A stretch of 64,000 bases of DNA, taken from the NCBI GenBank assembly GCA_014529385.2, contig CM043956.1, positions 87,225,721-87,289,720 of the forward strand, read 5' to 3'. The notes under the pieces were generated by a model, which did not search any database, had not been told where the DNA came from, and saw only the letters and a list, made by a program, of their open reading frames with translations. The DNA comes from Adiantum capillus-veneris. Its lineage: Eukaryota; Streptophyta; Polypodiopsida; Polypodiales; Pteridaceae. How positions within the stretch are numbered: the stretch's first letter is position 1; every line of letters starts with the position of its first letter. Position numbers and translations under genes: made by a program. Positions 1-10,889 of this stretch are shown piece after piece.

Positions 1-820
1 CAAGCTCGGACCACAACTCCGGTGATGAGAGCGATATGAGCACTTAGAACTCTCTCTTTATGCTTTAAAGTTTGCACCCATGGGCCATGAGACTATGAGT
101 TGTGTCACTACCTTTTTGTACTACTTTTTGTCACTTGTATCTCTCGAGCCTCGACTCTCTACTTATGTATGAATTATGAAATCAAATGCAATCATGATCA
201 TCTTTTTTCGAACATTGCCGTTTCCAATGTCCATGGCCAAATCTTTAATCTTCTTACTTGTAAGACATCTCCTTTAAGTTGTATGTACTTAATACTAAGT
301 AGTTACATTACTAAGGTCTATGTCACGACTCATAATAGACTAAAAGCTCTAAAAGATATATGATTTATTTTTTTGCATCGTACGTTACTTCAACATACGT
401 CTAATTTTTTTTAGTTCGATTAGTACCGCACGTCTTCGTACGTGTAGCCATCGTACGTGACCGTACGTGTCAACTATGGCAACCATCCCAACACTGAGTC
501 GAGGGACCACTCTGTCTCGGCTCTACCACAGAGGGGGAAGGAGAAACCAGCTGCTGAGTCCAAGGCCTCTGTCCCCCTAGCGGCAAGGAACAAAGCATGG
601 ACCCTGAAGCAGGCTGCCTCATGGTCTGCTGCGGAATCGTCGAGAAAACGAGTGAACCCGTAGTCGAAGAAGTCCCAGCGGCATCAGATGTCAATGCTCG
701 TCAGACCACGAGGGATAGCTGCAAGGGAAGATGTCTGAATTTGCAAAGGGGGCCGTAAAAAGGGCTGACCCTCTCTCACTAGGCAACTCGTGGCAAAGGC
801 GCTGCCAAGAGATCTCCTAG
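1..820. other. Unassigned sequence
   Basis: No reading frame here resembles a known family. The longest frame (100-363, plus) is cysteine- and leucine-rich and looks random. The stretch 457-820 is richer in GC and grades into the GA-rich tract that follows. It may be the degraded 3' continuation of the DUF4283 relic on the minus strand, but no reverse transcriptase motif is visible. Confidence 0.4.
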
Positions 821-1240
821 CCGCCGGAGAAGGACCTGTCTCCTGAGTCGACTGTGGAACTGGAGCAGGAGGGGGGGGAGAAGGAGCTGGGGGGAGCGGA
901 GGAGAAGAGGGGCGGGATGGGGCGACAGAGGTAAGGGGGCGAGGTCGAGAGGCGACGGGGGCAGAAGGCAGGGGGGAGGATGAGGAAGAGGGGGGGAACT
1001 CTGGGAGGGGGGAGAGGCTGTCGAGGGTGAAGCGGAAGTGGGGGCTGGCGCAGGGATCTCCTCTTGCTCAAGAGGACCAAAGCGGTTCCCCGTGGGAACC
1101 CACTGCTGCTAAGGAGGCACCGGAGGGCCACTCTGAGTGCCAGGCTGACGTTGTGGCCCCTGGCGTCGTTGACCACGGGCTTGCTGCCACCCCTCCTCCG
1201 TTGGAGCCCCAGGCTAGGAGGGTGGCTCTGCATGTGTGCG

Positions 1241-2029
1241 CTATGCCGATGACTGTAGCTGCGGGCCAGCGCTAGCAAGCTGGGGCTGAGGCTGTGGTGC
1301 AGGTCGCGGCCTCCTCCGTGGACAGGCCTTCGCTAGATGGCCCATCTGTCGCCAAATAAAGCACTGGTTCGGGAGGCTCGAGTACTCCACACTCTGTCTA
1401 AACCAACCCCCACTCACACGAGGCAAAAGAATAACCTTCGGGAGCGTGTGGGTATCTCTGACCAAAACTCGAACTGAGGGAATGCCAGCCGCCTTGGCAG
1501 CTACTGATGCTGCCGTACGAGGTCTCTCCAGGACAGTCCCAATGGCGGAGCCGATCCTGGAAAGAAGTGGTAAGTACTCCCTCCGTAAACCCGGAAAGCA
1601 GACTGAGATGGGGATGTCTGCCTCCTCTACTAGAACATCTGAAGCCGGGTCAAAACCATGTCGCCACTGTCGAAAGTGGGCACGTCACGCACGTGATGCT
1701 CGAATGGCCAGTGGACTCATAGCTATGACCTTGGACGCCATCTCGAAGGTCTCAAACTCGATCTGATAGTAACCCCGTTCGAGAATCTGGACATCCAAGA
1801 TCTTGCCCACCTCTGCGAGAAGGCGGGCCTGGAGAAGATCTCGCAGCTCTCCTCTGCTAGGTCGGGTGCCGAGAATCTTTCAGATGACCGAGGTCGCCTG
1901 CAATTGCTCTACCTCTGCGGCAAGGCCCGCTTGCTCTGTCAGCGAGAGAGCAAGTCGAATGGTGGGCTCAGCGGATTCGTGCGAGGGAGCTTCTGGCGAG
2001 TCCCTCTGTGGCGAAGCTGGAGCCTCCAT
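1241..2029 (-). pseudogene. DUF4283 / CCHC zinc-knuckle protein relic (LINE ORF1-like)
   Basis: A single minus-strand frame runs from ATG 2029-2027 to 1241, broken only by two in-frame TGA codons. The first third is an acidic leader. The middle has the DUF4283 pattern, with GYYQIEFETFEMASKVI followed by a SPLAIR segment, then a linker containing RIGSAIG. The C-terminal part has the link RQSVEYSSLPNQC and a zinc knuckle whose second cysteine is tryptophan (C-F-I-W instead of C-x2-C), followed by GHLAKAC and a Pro/Arg-rich tail. Proteins of this type are ORF1 products of plant LINE retrotransposons. No endonuclease or RT follows, so this is a 3'-truncated or rearranged fossil. The assignment rests on motifs and on frame continuity across the stops. 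Confidence 0.65.
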
Positions 2030-2450
2030 CTGTGTCTACTGCTATGGCGTAAGAAGAGGGCGACGGGAGGGTGCTGCAATTGGGCGCACAGAGCACTGCC
2101 CCAAGGAATTGAACCAGTGCCGAATGGGCCGAACTGCAGGGAGCTGTCGAGGTGAGAGAAAAAACGGGCAGGCGAACAGGCCGAAGGGGGGGGGGGGGGC
2201 AAGCGGGAAGGATAGTGCAGCTGGCGCAGGGGAGGGGGCAACGGGCGACGGCAACGGGGGCTGAGGGCGGGCGGGGGGGGGAGGGAGGCAGCCAACGGGA
2301 GGGGGCAGCGAGGAGGGGATAGGGCGAGGGGAGCGGCGTCGGGTGGGGCTCGAGCGAGGGGGGAAGGAATGCGGGGGCGGGCAGCCAAGAGGCAGCGCAA
2401 GGGGAGGGGGAGGGACAGCAGCAGCGAGCTCGCGAAGTTTTTCCACATGC
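2030..2450. repeat. G-rich (plus) / C-rich (minus) low-complexity tract
   Basis: The plus strand is strongly G-rich with runs of up to about 12 G near 2187-2198. The proline-rich frames on the minus strand are products of the base composition. Its position just upstream of the DUF4283 start on the minus strand is compatible with a GC-rich LINE 5' untranslated region. It ends sharply at about 2450, where LTR sequence begins. Confidence 0.5.
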
Positions 2451-2466
2451 AATCTTATGTTGTGTG

Positions 2467-3285
2467 ATTCACTTATTATTTTTAAGTGACTTTTGTTGGA
2501 AAGTAGGTAGGGCAAATTGAGTAAGTTTGTATATAAGCAAACCTAGACTAGCACTAATTGGCAGAAGAGGCAGCAGGAGCACCTTGCTCAACAGGCAACT
2601 TCTCAGCAAGACCCCCCCCCCCCCGGGGGCAGGAGACTTAGCGTTTTCAGCCAAGGATGGCCAGCGTTTTTTTCCATTGCAGATCAGCCCCAACGTTTTG
2701 CATTGCAGACCAACCCGACAACAACAAGACACAACAGAAGCCTAGCGTTTTTGCAGAAGCACAGAATTCAGCCCTAGCGTTTTTGATTTGCAGATCAACC
2801 TCAGTGTTTTTGCAGATCATCGCAACAGAATCAGCCATAGGACCAACGTTTTCAGTTTTCAGCCTTTAGCACTAGCAAAAGAAGTCCCGAACCTCGCAGA
2901 TCTCACCTTCCCGTAGTAGTTCCTCGCAGCACGGTGGGATCCATCGAAGTTTACAATTTCAGCCCGGAAAACGCAGATTTCAGCATCTGCGTTTGCAACG
3001 CGTCGTCGTTGCATCGTCGTCATCGACATCGTCACCGACATAGAGTCAGAATTCAGCAGATACAAGATTTGCAAATTTCAGCCCTTAGCGATTTCAGTTT
3101 TCAGCCCGTCTCGTCGTCGACATCGTCGGCAAGTCCAAGCATTGTAGAGATTTGTGCAATCATAAGTAGACCACTCTCGCCGACGAGAGTGGGGCCTTCA
3201 AAGGAGGGTTTTAACATCGTCCTTGGTGTCGTATTTCTCCTCTCTCTATCTCTCAGTCTCAACATTCATTCCGCTACACCTAACA
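2467..3285 (+). repeat. 5' LTR of gypsy element 1 (5'-truncated)
   Basis: This matches the LTR copies at 9632-10752 and 10890-12021 from the segment around AAGTGACTTTTGTTGG onward. It has a TATA box (TATATAAG, 2530-2537), a zone of repeated 'AGCGTTTT...CAG' phrases, the conserved GACGAGAGTGGGGCCTTC segment near 3181-3200, a CT-rich stretch, and an end at ...CCTAACA immediately before the primer site. The upstream part of the LTR present in the other copies is missing here; C-rich DNA abuts instead. A C14 run sits near 2613. Confidence 0.75.
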
Positions 3286-3286
3286 T

Positions 3287-3298
3287 TGGTATCAGAGC
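3287..3298 (+). promoter_or_regulatory. Primer-binding site, element 1
   Basis: TGGTATCAGAGC follows the LTR end directly. This is the usual plant LTR-retrotransposon primer site, complementary to the 3' end of initiator tRNA-Met. Confidence 0.85.
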
Positions 3299-3774
3299 TT
3301 TGGCAGTGTTCTGTATCACTCAAGGAAAGAACCACAAGAATCACAAGAATTTTTTTTGCTTGTTGCGGTCGCACGAACCCAAGTTCGCTTGGGCGTGTCG
3401 ATTCCTAATCGTGTTTTTGAAGAGTGACAGGAAACCCAAGAAAGAAGAGCTTGTCCAACCTCCCCGTGTGCCTCTTTTCACTCATATAGAGCGGACCGTG
3501 CACTTAGCGGCCGGCCAATCGACGTGAGGTGGGAAAAAGCAACCGTGGTGTGAGCGCAAGGCCACCAAGGGGTGCGCCCGCGGAAAAGAGCAGAACTCAG
3601 GTGAATAGAAGATCCTTCTCAAACATAGATTGCAAGCGAAAGAAAACCTCAAGAACCTCAAGACCCGCAAGAACCTCAAGAACCCCAAGAACCAAGACCC
3701 TCAAGAACCCAAGTTCCTCGTGAACTTAAGAACCCAAGACCACAAGAACCCACAAGAACCCAAGACTTCAGTGG

Positions 3775-5469
3775 ATGGTCATCACTCGAAGCGGAATGGA
3801 TACTTCGCTTGGAGGCGATGAGCATGAGAGAGGTGAAGAAGAATTTTTCCCACCAGGAGGTTTTTCCGACCCTCCCCTTCCCCATCAACTTATTTGTGCA
3901 ATCATAAGTAGACCACTCTCACCGACAAGAGTGGGGCCTTCGGAGGAGGGTTTTACATCGTCCTTGGTGTCGTATTTCTCTTCTCTCTCTATCTCTCAGT
4001 CTCATACACTTTCATCCACAGTGTCCATTCACTTTGTTGTGTCCATTGCACTCTCTCACTAAAGGAACAGAAGGCTCTCCCTTCCGTAAGTAAAAGGAAC
4101 CTTGAGCACAGTTCGGAGCACTCATCTTGAGCAAAGCTCAAACATTCATTCCGCTGCACCTTACAAGGTGGTTGATGCACGGATTGCTCAGCTTTTTGAA
4201 GCGCAGAAGAAAGCCAAAAAGCACGGCAAAAAGCAGAAGAAAGGCACTGACTTCCCAGGTTATTTGGGTCGCCAGTCGACATTTGACAAAGCAAAGAAAC
4301 AGAAGAAGCGTGTTCGCTTTGAAGAAGTACCCAATTCTTTCTTCTTCTTCTTCTGACAGTTCTTCTAGCTCTTCAAATTCGAGAGAAGAAGACAAAAAAG
4401 GTAAAAAGCGAAGCAAGAAACAACGCTTCGGAAAGGGCAAGAAAAAGGCAAAGAAGTCTAAATCTCGCCTAGTGCCTGACAGTTCCCATTGACCCAGCAT
4501 AAGAAATCGTACTCATGCTTTGAAGAAAAAAGGATGTTGTTCATGTCATACTTGTGTCTTGAGGACTCGTCTACGGATAGTTCAGACTCCGATGACAGAA
4601 ATTTTTTGCGAACAAGAAGAATTTTAATAAAGCCAACTTGTATGACTTTCTGGAAGATAAAAGCAAGAAAGTCCGAGAGTTTAAGGAAGGTGGCCAGTCG
4701 ATCAAATTTGACACTTTTTCAGGATACCAAGATGCTTCGAAGGCTTTGTCTTTTTATACAACAGTTTGACATCGCTTTCGCGGGAGGACGCTAGTCAGAG
4801 CACTCCAAGATTCGGAGAGCTGCCTCTTACTTTAAGGGGAATGCTCGCACTTGGTGGTCCACGCTTCTTTTAAACAAGACTGCGCCAGTTAAATGGCTGA
4901 AATTTAAGAAGCTTTTTATTTCTTCTTGGTTGACGCAAGAATATGAACGCGATATACGAGCTGCTTGGAACCATCTTCGGATGACAAAGAGAGATAAAGT
5001 GAATGCTTACTGTGAGAGATTCTGAAGCTCTTTTCTACCCGCCTCTTCATTCAAGAAGATCTCGTTCAGAGAACATTTTGAGAGGTTCACCTTGGGTCTA
5101 CCTACAGAGATCCGAGATCACTGCTTGGAGCAAAAGTCAGCTTCTATTCAGGAGTTGATGAGTCATGCAAAGCGGGGCTTTGCCATTCACTCTGGCAGTT
5201 TGACTTTCCCCACCGATGAGGTCATGACACAATGAGCCGAACAGACTTCTGGGAATGAAAGTAGAAAGAGAAAGAGCAACCCAGAGAAGAAGGATGCACG
5301 ACCCAAGCTTACTCCTCAGGAGCAAGCTCGCTTCATCAGGGAGGGGAAGTGCTTTGGATGCAGGGAACATGGACATATCTCCGCGAAGTGCCCTAAGAAG
5401 GCACAGAAAGGACAGAATGATAAGGACGACGATAGGCTTGAGAGTTCGAGAGCAACCGAGGAACCTTGA
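3775..5469 (+). pseudogene. Gag of gypsy element 1, split and frameshifted
   Basis: The N-terminus starts MVITRSGMD at 3775 and reads to about 3888, where an LTR fragment intervenes. Gag resumes near 4171 (DARIAQLFEAQ), passes through a lysine-rich stretch, then changes frame in a TTC microsatellite (4337-4355). After a Ser-rich zone comes the retrotransposon gag core (WW at 4852-4857) and a complete CX2CX4HX4C zinc knuckle (CFGCREHGHISAKC, 5350-5391). Stops interrupt at 4792, 5022 and 5232. The gene encodes the structural capsid/nucleocapsid protein. The gag of element D (35982-37304) has a similar order (basic/Ser-rich head, 'FKEGGKSI'-like core). Confidence 0.8.
3889..4165 (+). repeat. LTR fragment lodged inside gag of element 1
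   Basis: The sequence repeats 3157-3285 of the element's own LTR (GTGCAATCATAAGTAGACC, the inverted GAGAGTGGGG block, CT-rich stretch, ATTCATTCCGCTGCACC end), with an extra segment at 4010-4140 that also occurs in the LTR copy at 9632. It interrupts the gag frame between PPLPHQ and DARIAQ. The arrangement suggests a template switch or partial insertion. Confidence 0.7.
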
Positions 5470-5567
5470 AGAAAAGGCAAGATGAAAACAGGATTGGTTC
5501 CAGATTGTGTGGGTACCGATCCCAACACCATGGACGAGAGTAAGAACTTTGTCGAGCTTGGGGCAAA

Positions 5568-6224
5568 GTGAAAGATCAAGAGGCCCTGATCTTTGATGGA
5601 GGAGCCAAGGCCAACTTCATTTCACCGGAATTGGCGGCGCAGCTCGAGATCACTCCCAATCGGATGGGACCACTTGCGGAGGCAGTTCTAGTGGCACCCG
5701 GCAGGGACGTAGCCATTACACATGTCATTGGCAAACTTCGGTTGCATTGTCAGGAGTATTTGGGGCATGAGGACTTTTTCATAATGCCTTTGGAGGGTTG
5801 TGATGTTCTCTTAGGGATTCCCTGGTACCACAAGAACGTCGTGGTCGATTATCGGGCAAGGAAAGCGACATTGACTACAGAGAAGGGCAGAACCATTGTA
5901 CTTGATATTAAACTGAAGGGCGAGTCTGTCCCTATCATATCGGCTTCGGCCATTACTAAATTAATGAAATCCAGTCTGTTTGTTTACTCGATCTTTATGA
6001 AAGAATTGAGCGATAAGGATAGGACAAATATGTCTAAACTTGATAAAGAATGCCAAGATTTTCTCCACTCTCATGCCGATTGCTTCTCAGAGGGCCTACC
6101 AGGCGAGTTACCACCTGCTCGTCCTGAAGATCATACCATTGATCTAATACCTGGAAGCACACCACCGAACCGGCCACCTTACCGTGTGAGCCGAGCACAG
6201 AATGAAGAGATTATGAACCACTGA
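5568..6224 (+). pseudogene. Aspartic protease of gypsy element 1
   Basis: A 218-residue open frame. The catalytic loop reads F-D-G-G-A instead of the usual D-S/T-G. Downstream are the flap region and the family signature V-L-L-G-I-P-W. The C-terminal part (DHTIDLIPGSTPPNRPPYR) is the usual link to reverse transcriptase. The frame ends at TGA 6222-6224, and the RT continues one frame over, consistent with loss of a single base near 6220. DGG variants occur in some plant gypsy proteases, so the loop alone does not prove inactivity. Confidence 0.85.
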
Positions 6225-7400
6225 AAGACCTCTTGGAAGAGGGTCTTGTCCAGCCTAGTACTTCACCGTATTGCTCTCCAGTGTTGTTGGTTTTGAAGAA
6301 AGACGAATCTTGGAGAATGTGCATCGATTATAGAGCTCTCAACAAAATCACCATCAAGAACAGATTTCCGATTCCTAGGATCGATGATATAGTCGACAGA
6401 TTACAGGGATCCTCGTGCTTTAGCAGGATTGATCTAAAGAGTGGATATCATCAGATCAGGATCGCACCGGGAGACGTCTATAAGACAGCTTTTTGGACGA
6501 ATTTTGGGTTATTTGAGTTTTTGGTGATGCCTTTTGGCTTAACCAATGCTCCTGCGACATTTAACCGGATGATGGACAGAGAGTACAGGCTATTTGTTGG
6601 CACTTTCTTTGACGATATCATTGTTTTCTCCGAGAATGAGGCACAACAGAGAGATCATCTGCTTCAGGTCCTTCAGGCATTACGAGATCACAAGTTAGTG
6701 ATTAATGCAAAGAAAAATAAATTTTTACCAGAGATACACTTTTTGGGACACATTGTCTCAGCACAGCAGGAGTGCAAATGGATCCGACCAAGATAGAGAC
6801 TATCCGTGATTGGCCCGATTTGAAGAATGTCCATGAAGTTAGAAGCTTCTTGGGACTTTGTTCGTACTACAGGCGGTTCATTCGAAAGTTTGCAGAGGTT
6901 GCTTCCCCTTTGCATATCTTGACACAAAAAGGAGTCCCTTTCTCGTGGGGATCCACAGAGGTGACTACCTTTCAGACATTGAAAGAGAAATTGACTACAA
7001 GACCAGTTTTGACTTTGCCGGACTTGCAGAAGTCATTTGAAGTATATTGTGATGCTTGTCGTCGTAGTCTGGGTGCGGTCTTAATGCAAGAAGGCCATGT
7101 CATTGCTTACGAGAGCCGATTGTTCTCAAGGCCGGAGATGACAGCACAGATTTATGAGAAAGAGCTTTTGGCGGTTATCCATGCTCTTACTCAATGGTGG
7201 CATTACCTACTCGGAGCGGATTTTACTGTCTTTACAGACCATCAGAGTTTGCGCTACTTCTTGTCACAGAAGCAGCTTTCGGAAAAGCAAATGCGGTGGG
7301 CAAACATCTTGTCGCAGTTTAGCTTCCAAATTGTCCATGTTCAGGGACAGAAGAATGTGGTGGCAGATGCTTTGTCTCGCAAACCGTTGGTTTTGGCTAT
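6225..7400 (+). pseudogene. Reverse transcriptase and RNase H of gypsy element 1
   Basis: RT motifs in order: LLEEGLVQPSTSPY, WRMCIDYRALNKIT, IDLKSGYHQIRI, MPFGLTNAPATF, and the catalytic box F-F-D-D (the F variant is common in plant gypsy). RT changes frame near 6770-6790. The frame resumes with SFLGLCSYYRRFI, then RNase H (YCDACRRSLGAVLMQ, YEKELLAVIHAL, TDHQSLRYF) and ends with the tether VVADALSRKP. One frameshift disables it; there are no in-frame stops inside either half. Confidence 0.9.
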
Positions 7401-8610
7401 TTCCGCGATACATCATAGGAGCTTCGAGGATACGGTCGACCAGTATGCCACAGATACAAATTTTGCAGACGTTTTCACACGGATACGGGATGGGGAGATA
7501 GTAGAGGGATACTCCATTAGGGAAGGCTACTTGATGAGAAAAACCATGTTGTGCGTTACACAGCCGTTGAGGGAAAAGGTTATGACTGAACGCCATTGTC
7601 CACCTTTTACGGGTCACCGCGGCATTGCTACCACCATGAAAGGGGTAGAGAGATACTTCTTTTAGCCGAGACTCAAAAAGGATGTGAAAGAGTTTATGCG
7701 CAGTTGCTTGGTATGCCAGAAGGTCAAGTTTGATAGGCATAAAGCACAGGGATTGTTATAGCCTTTACCCATACCCACCCGCCCTTGGGAAAGTATTGCA
7801 ATGGATTTCTTTTTATATCTCCCGAGAACACAGAGTGGTCACGATGGTATCTGGACTGTTATTGACAGATTTAGCAAACAAGCTCATTTCATTCCAATGA
7901 AGAAAACGGTCAAGCCGGATCACTTAGCGAGACTGTTTGTGGCCCAAATCTTCAGATTACATGGCATGCCTGAGACGATTGTCTCCGACAGAGACCCCAG
8001 ATTTACGAGTTTGTTTTGGAAGGCAATTTGGGAGAACATTGGCACGCGGTTGCAGTTCTCGTCATCGTTCCACCCGCAGACCGATGGGCAATCAGAGATT
8101 GCAAATTCAGTGGTTCTAGATTTATTGAAGTCTTATATCTCAGATCAAAAGACTCAATGGGAAAAGTACCTACCTTTGGTGGAATTTGCCTACAATAACA
8201 CAGTACACTCTTCGACGGGGAAAGCGCCATTTGAGATTGTTCAAGGTGTTGCGAAGGTTCCACCCTTCCTAAGCACGAAAGATAAGATCTTTGAAGCAGA
8301 TGAATATACGCGAGACTTAAGTACGGCTTTTGCCAAGGTTCGCGAGACTTTGCAGAAGTCTCAAGAACGACAAAAAAAGGCAACGGATCGCCATCGTCGC
8401 GACTTGAAATTGAAGGAGGATGATTGGGTGCTCTTACGTTTTGAGAAGGCATACCTGAGAAAGAAAAAGGGAAAGGAGAGGCTTTTTCCAAAGCTTAGTA
8501 TGCGATACTACGAACCTTTCCAGATCACTGAAAAGATAAATGATGTCTCCTTCCGACTAAAACTGCCTGATACTTGAAAGATTCACAATGCATTTCTCAA
8601 ATAGCACCAA
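7401..8610 (+). pseudogene. Integrase of gypsy element 1
   Basis: The frame continues from RNase H. The HHCC zinc-binding region (HCPPFTGHRG ... CLVC) is broken by TAG at 7663-7665, where the family has tryptophan. A second TAG at 7759-7761 sits where glutamine is usual. The catalytic core is clear: MDFFLYLP, VSDRDPRF and HPQTDGQSE supply the D, D and E residues. The C-terminal domain ends around RLKLPDT, followed by TGA and then KIHNAF. Sequence of another LTR family follows. Both TAGs could be simple transitions from TGG and CAG. Confidence 0.9.
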
Positions 8611-8844
8611 CGCAAATTGCGAAAATCCGTACAGCCATGCCACGTCAACAGCCAACGTGAAAAGCGGAAATCCGTACAATTTGCCACATCAGCATCTTGT
8701 TAGCGCAGATCACGGAAATCCATATTGTTCTGCCATGTCAGCAAACAGCGCAAAATCCAGGTTGTTCTGTACAACCTGCATGTACATTGTCTAGTGTCCA
8801 CGTCATCCTGTATGTCCGGGCAATACTACCACATCATCAATTTG
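8611..8844 (-). repeat. LTR (U3) fragment of element J with tandem 45-50 bp repeats
   Basis: Read on the minus strand, this begins TGTCACAAATTG at 8845 directly after a polypurine tract (AAGAGGGGGG, about 8848-8857), as a 3' LTR should. It contains about four imperfect units carrying 'GATGTGGCA...GTACGGATTTTC'. The same unit occurs twice at 34836-34910 on the plus strand. It is truncated where it meets the integrase of element 1. Confidence 0.6.
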
Positions 8845-8845
8845 T

Positions 8846-9631
8846 GACATACCCCCCTCTTGAAAGAATTGTGATCTCCCTTGATTACGCGTGCAAACAG
8901 ACAGAGGTCATAAACCAATTCAATAGATACTGACTCTAAGTATCAACGCACTAGACAACACACATCCAGCACCAAATCTCATTGATGTCAAATTAGCTAA
9001 TCCCATATTGCAATCACATCCATGGATTCTGAGACCGAAATGCTGCAGACATTCAGTCAATCATTCCACTCAAACATTGTCATGTGCGAGTAATCATTTT
9101 CCGAGGATCACCATGTCGAAGTACTTCTCTCATAAAGTCATTCAGCAGAATACTATCAACACATCAGTATCCATGAAACCCAAAGAGAAATCAGTGACTC
9201 TATTCCGTCCAAGTAATATGTGACAAAGAAGCAAAGTAACTCCCCCTCTTGTGCAATCTTGCCTGCACCAGATTCAACCCATTGATTTGTAGGAACTCTT
9301 GGAATAGCCACAGCTAGACCAAAAGCGTCAAGGTAAAGTTCCAAATCTAAGGAGTATCTACTAGGTCCTCCTCCTTCGTCCATTTCGCATTCAATGCCGC
9401 ATGGTTCTTAACTAAGAACCACCGTTCACTTTACCTTTCTCTTTCCTGTCTTGGAAAGCCAGTATCTGTTCCGAAACGAGTATCTTCTCGTTCTTTTTCA
9501 TTTCACGTTCATCTGGGAGCTATCACTGCTCCAGAGCCATCATCATCATCTCATTCATAATCGTGTTATATGCTTACAAATAACAGGTTCTTTCATACAA
9601 CATTGATTTCATTCAAAATCTTTTGCCAAAA
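8846..9631 (-). other. Probable internal 3' end of element J
   Basis: Sequence upstream (minus sense) of the polypurine tract at about 8848-8857. The only frame of note is 9383-9156 (minus, 75 residues), which I do not recognise. No RT or gag motif is visible. Confidence 0.35.
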
Positions 9632-10752
9632 TGTCACGTGACACATCCCAACCCTATGTGTCCGTGGACAAGCTACACCATAGCAGGGTTTTCGTCAAGT
9701 CCAATCAAGTTAGATTAGAAGTGATCTGGCACTTTTGTGAGTCTATTTGTAGACCGTGCATGCCCAGTCACTCAGTATAGATGCATATCCTCTGGTTGCA
9801 CATTGCATAAGCATAAGCATTTCCATCAGATTCCATCAGAGTCAGTTTGGGGATTTTTCACATGACTTTATAACATTTTTTCCTATTTTTGACATTTTTC
9901 ACTTATTTATTAAGTGACTTTTGTTGGGTACTCAGTAGGGCAAATTTGGTAAGTTAATATATAAGCAAACCAAAGTTAGCACAAATTGGCAGATGAGCAA
10001 AGGCACAGCAGGCTTCCCCAAGCAACAGGTGTCCCCCCCCTCTCTCAGCAAGACCCTCACCAATTCCTTGGCGAGGCCACTCCTTCCACCAGCGTTTTCA
10101 TCATCGCCATAGGGATCCCTTTCCTTGGCGTTTCTAGAGCCAGCCATCGCCATCCCTCAACCTCTCTTGCCTGGCGTTTTCACTGCCAACTAGCAGCAAC
10201 CCTAAGATCCAGCCTTACCTGCAATTCAGCAGCGAATTCAGCCATTAAAAACGCACCATTAGCCTGCAGCCAAACAACGTTTTTACCAACAGTTCAGCCT
10301 CCTAGAAAAACGTAGCAACTCTCAACGTTTTCAACAGGAAATAGCCATTCAAAAATGCAGCTTGGACCCTTGAACTCAGCGTTTTATTCAGCCTTAAACC
10401 ATCAGCAGAAACAGGGAATTTCAGCCATGAGATCAGCCCCCAAGATCACCCGATTCTCAGCCCTTAAGCCTTTGTGGACAGCAGATACAAGAAGATCCAG
10501 ACCAGCCCTAAAGTCATCACCATTGTCGTCATCGGCATAGTCCAAATTGCATCAGTCCATTGCATTCGCATTGTATACTTTTGTGCAATCAAAGTAGACC
10601 ACTCTCGCCGACGAGAGTGGGGCCTTCGGAGGAGGGTTTTACAACCTCTCGGGTGTCGTATCTCTTCTCTCTCCTTCTCTCAGTTTCATTCACTTGCACG
10701 CACAATATCCACTCACTTTGTTCGTGATCACAGCACTCTACAAGACGGAAGG
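9632..10752 (+). repeat. LTR of the element-1 family, left arm of inverted repeat
   Basis: Starts TGTCACGTGACACATCCC. It contains a TATA box (TATATAAG near 9957), the 'GCGTTTT' zone, the block around 10600-10625 with CTCTC..CGACGAGAG, and a CT-rich end. It is nearly the same sequence as 10890-12021 in opposite orientation. Family similarity continues to about 10795 (GGAGCCTTGAGCA) but the LTR terminus and primer site are absent. Confidence 0.85.
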
Positions 10753-10889
10753 CTCTCTCCTTCCCTAAGAACAAAAAGGAGCCTTGAGCAAATAAAGATC
10801 ACTAATCATGTATTAGCTATAGCATGACCCCCAAGAGTTTAGGGATATTAAAAAGACCCAGTAGTGGACAACCCGACCAAAGGTGCAAA
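10753..10889. other. 137-bp spacer between inverted LTR arms
   Basis: Separates the two inverted arms. The left third still resembles LTR sequence; the remainder is unassigned. Confidence 0.6.

Noticed and set aside
817-1278. 153-residue Pro/Ser-rich minus-strand frame
   Set aside because: Out of phase with the DUF4283 frame it overlaps, low complexity, and no motif.
1939-2515. Two long proline-rich minus-strand frames
   Set aside because: Overlapping frames in two phases over a C-rich tract with no domain; composition explains them.
6610-6640. F-F-D-D in place of Y-x-D-D as a sign of a dead RT in element 1
   Set aside because: The phenylalanine variant is common in functional plant gypsy RTs.
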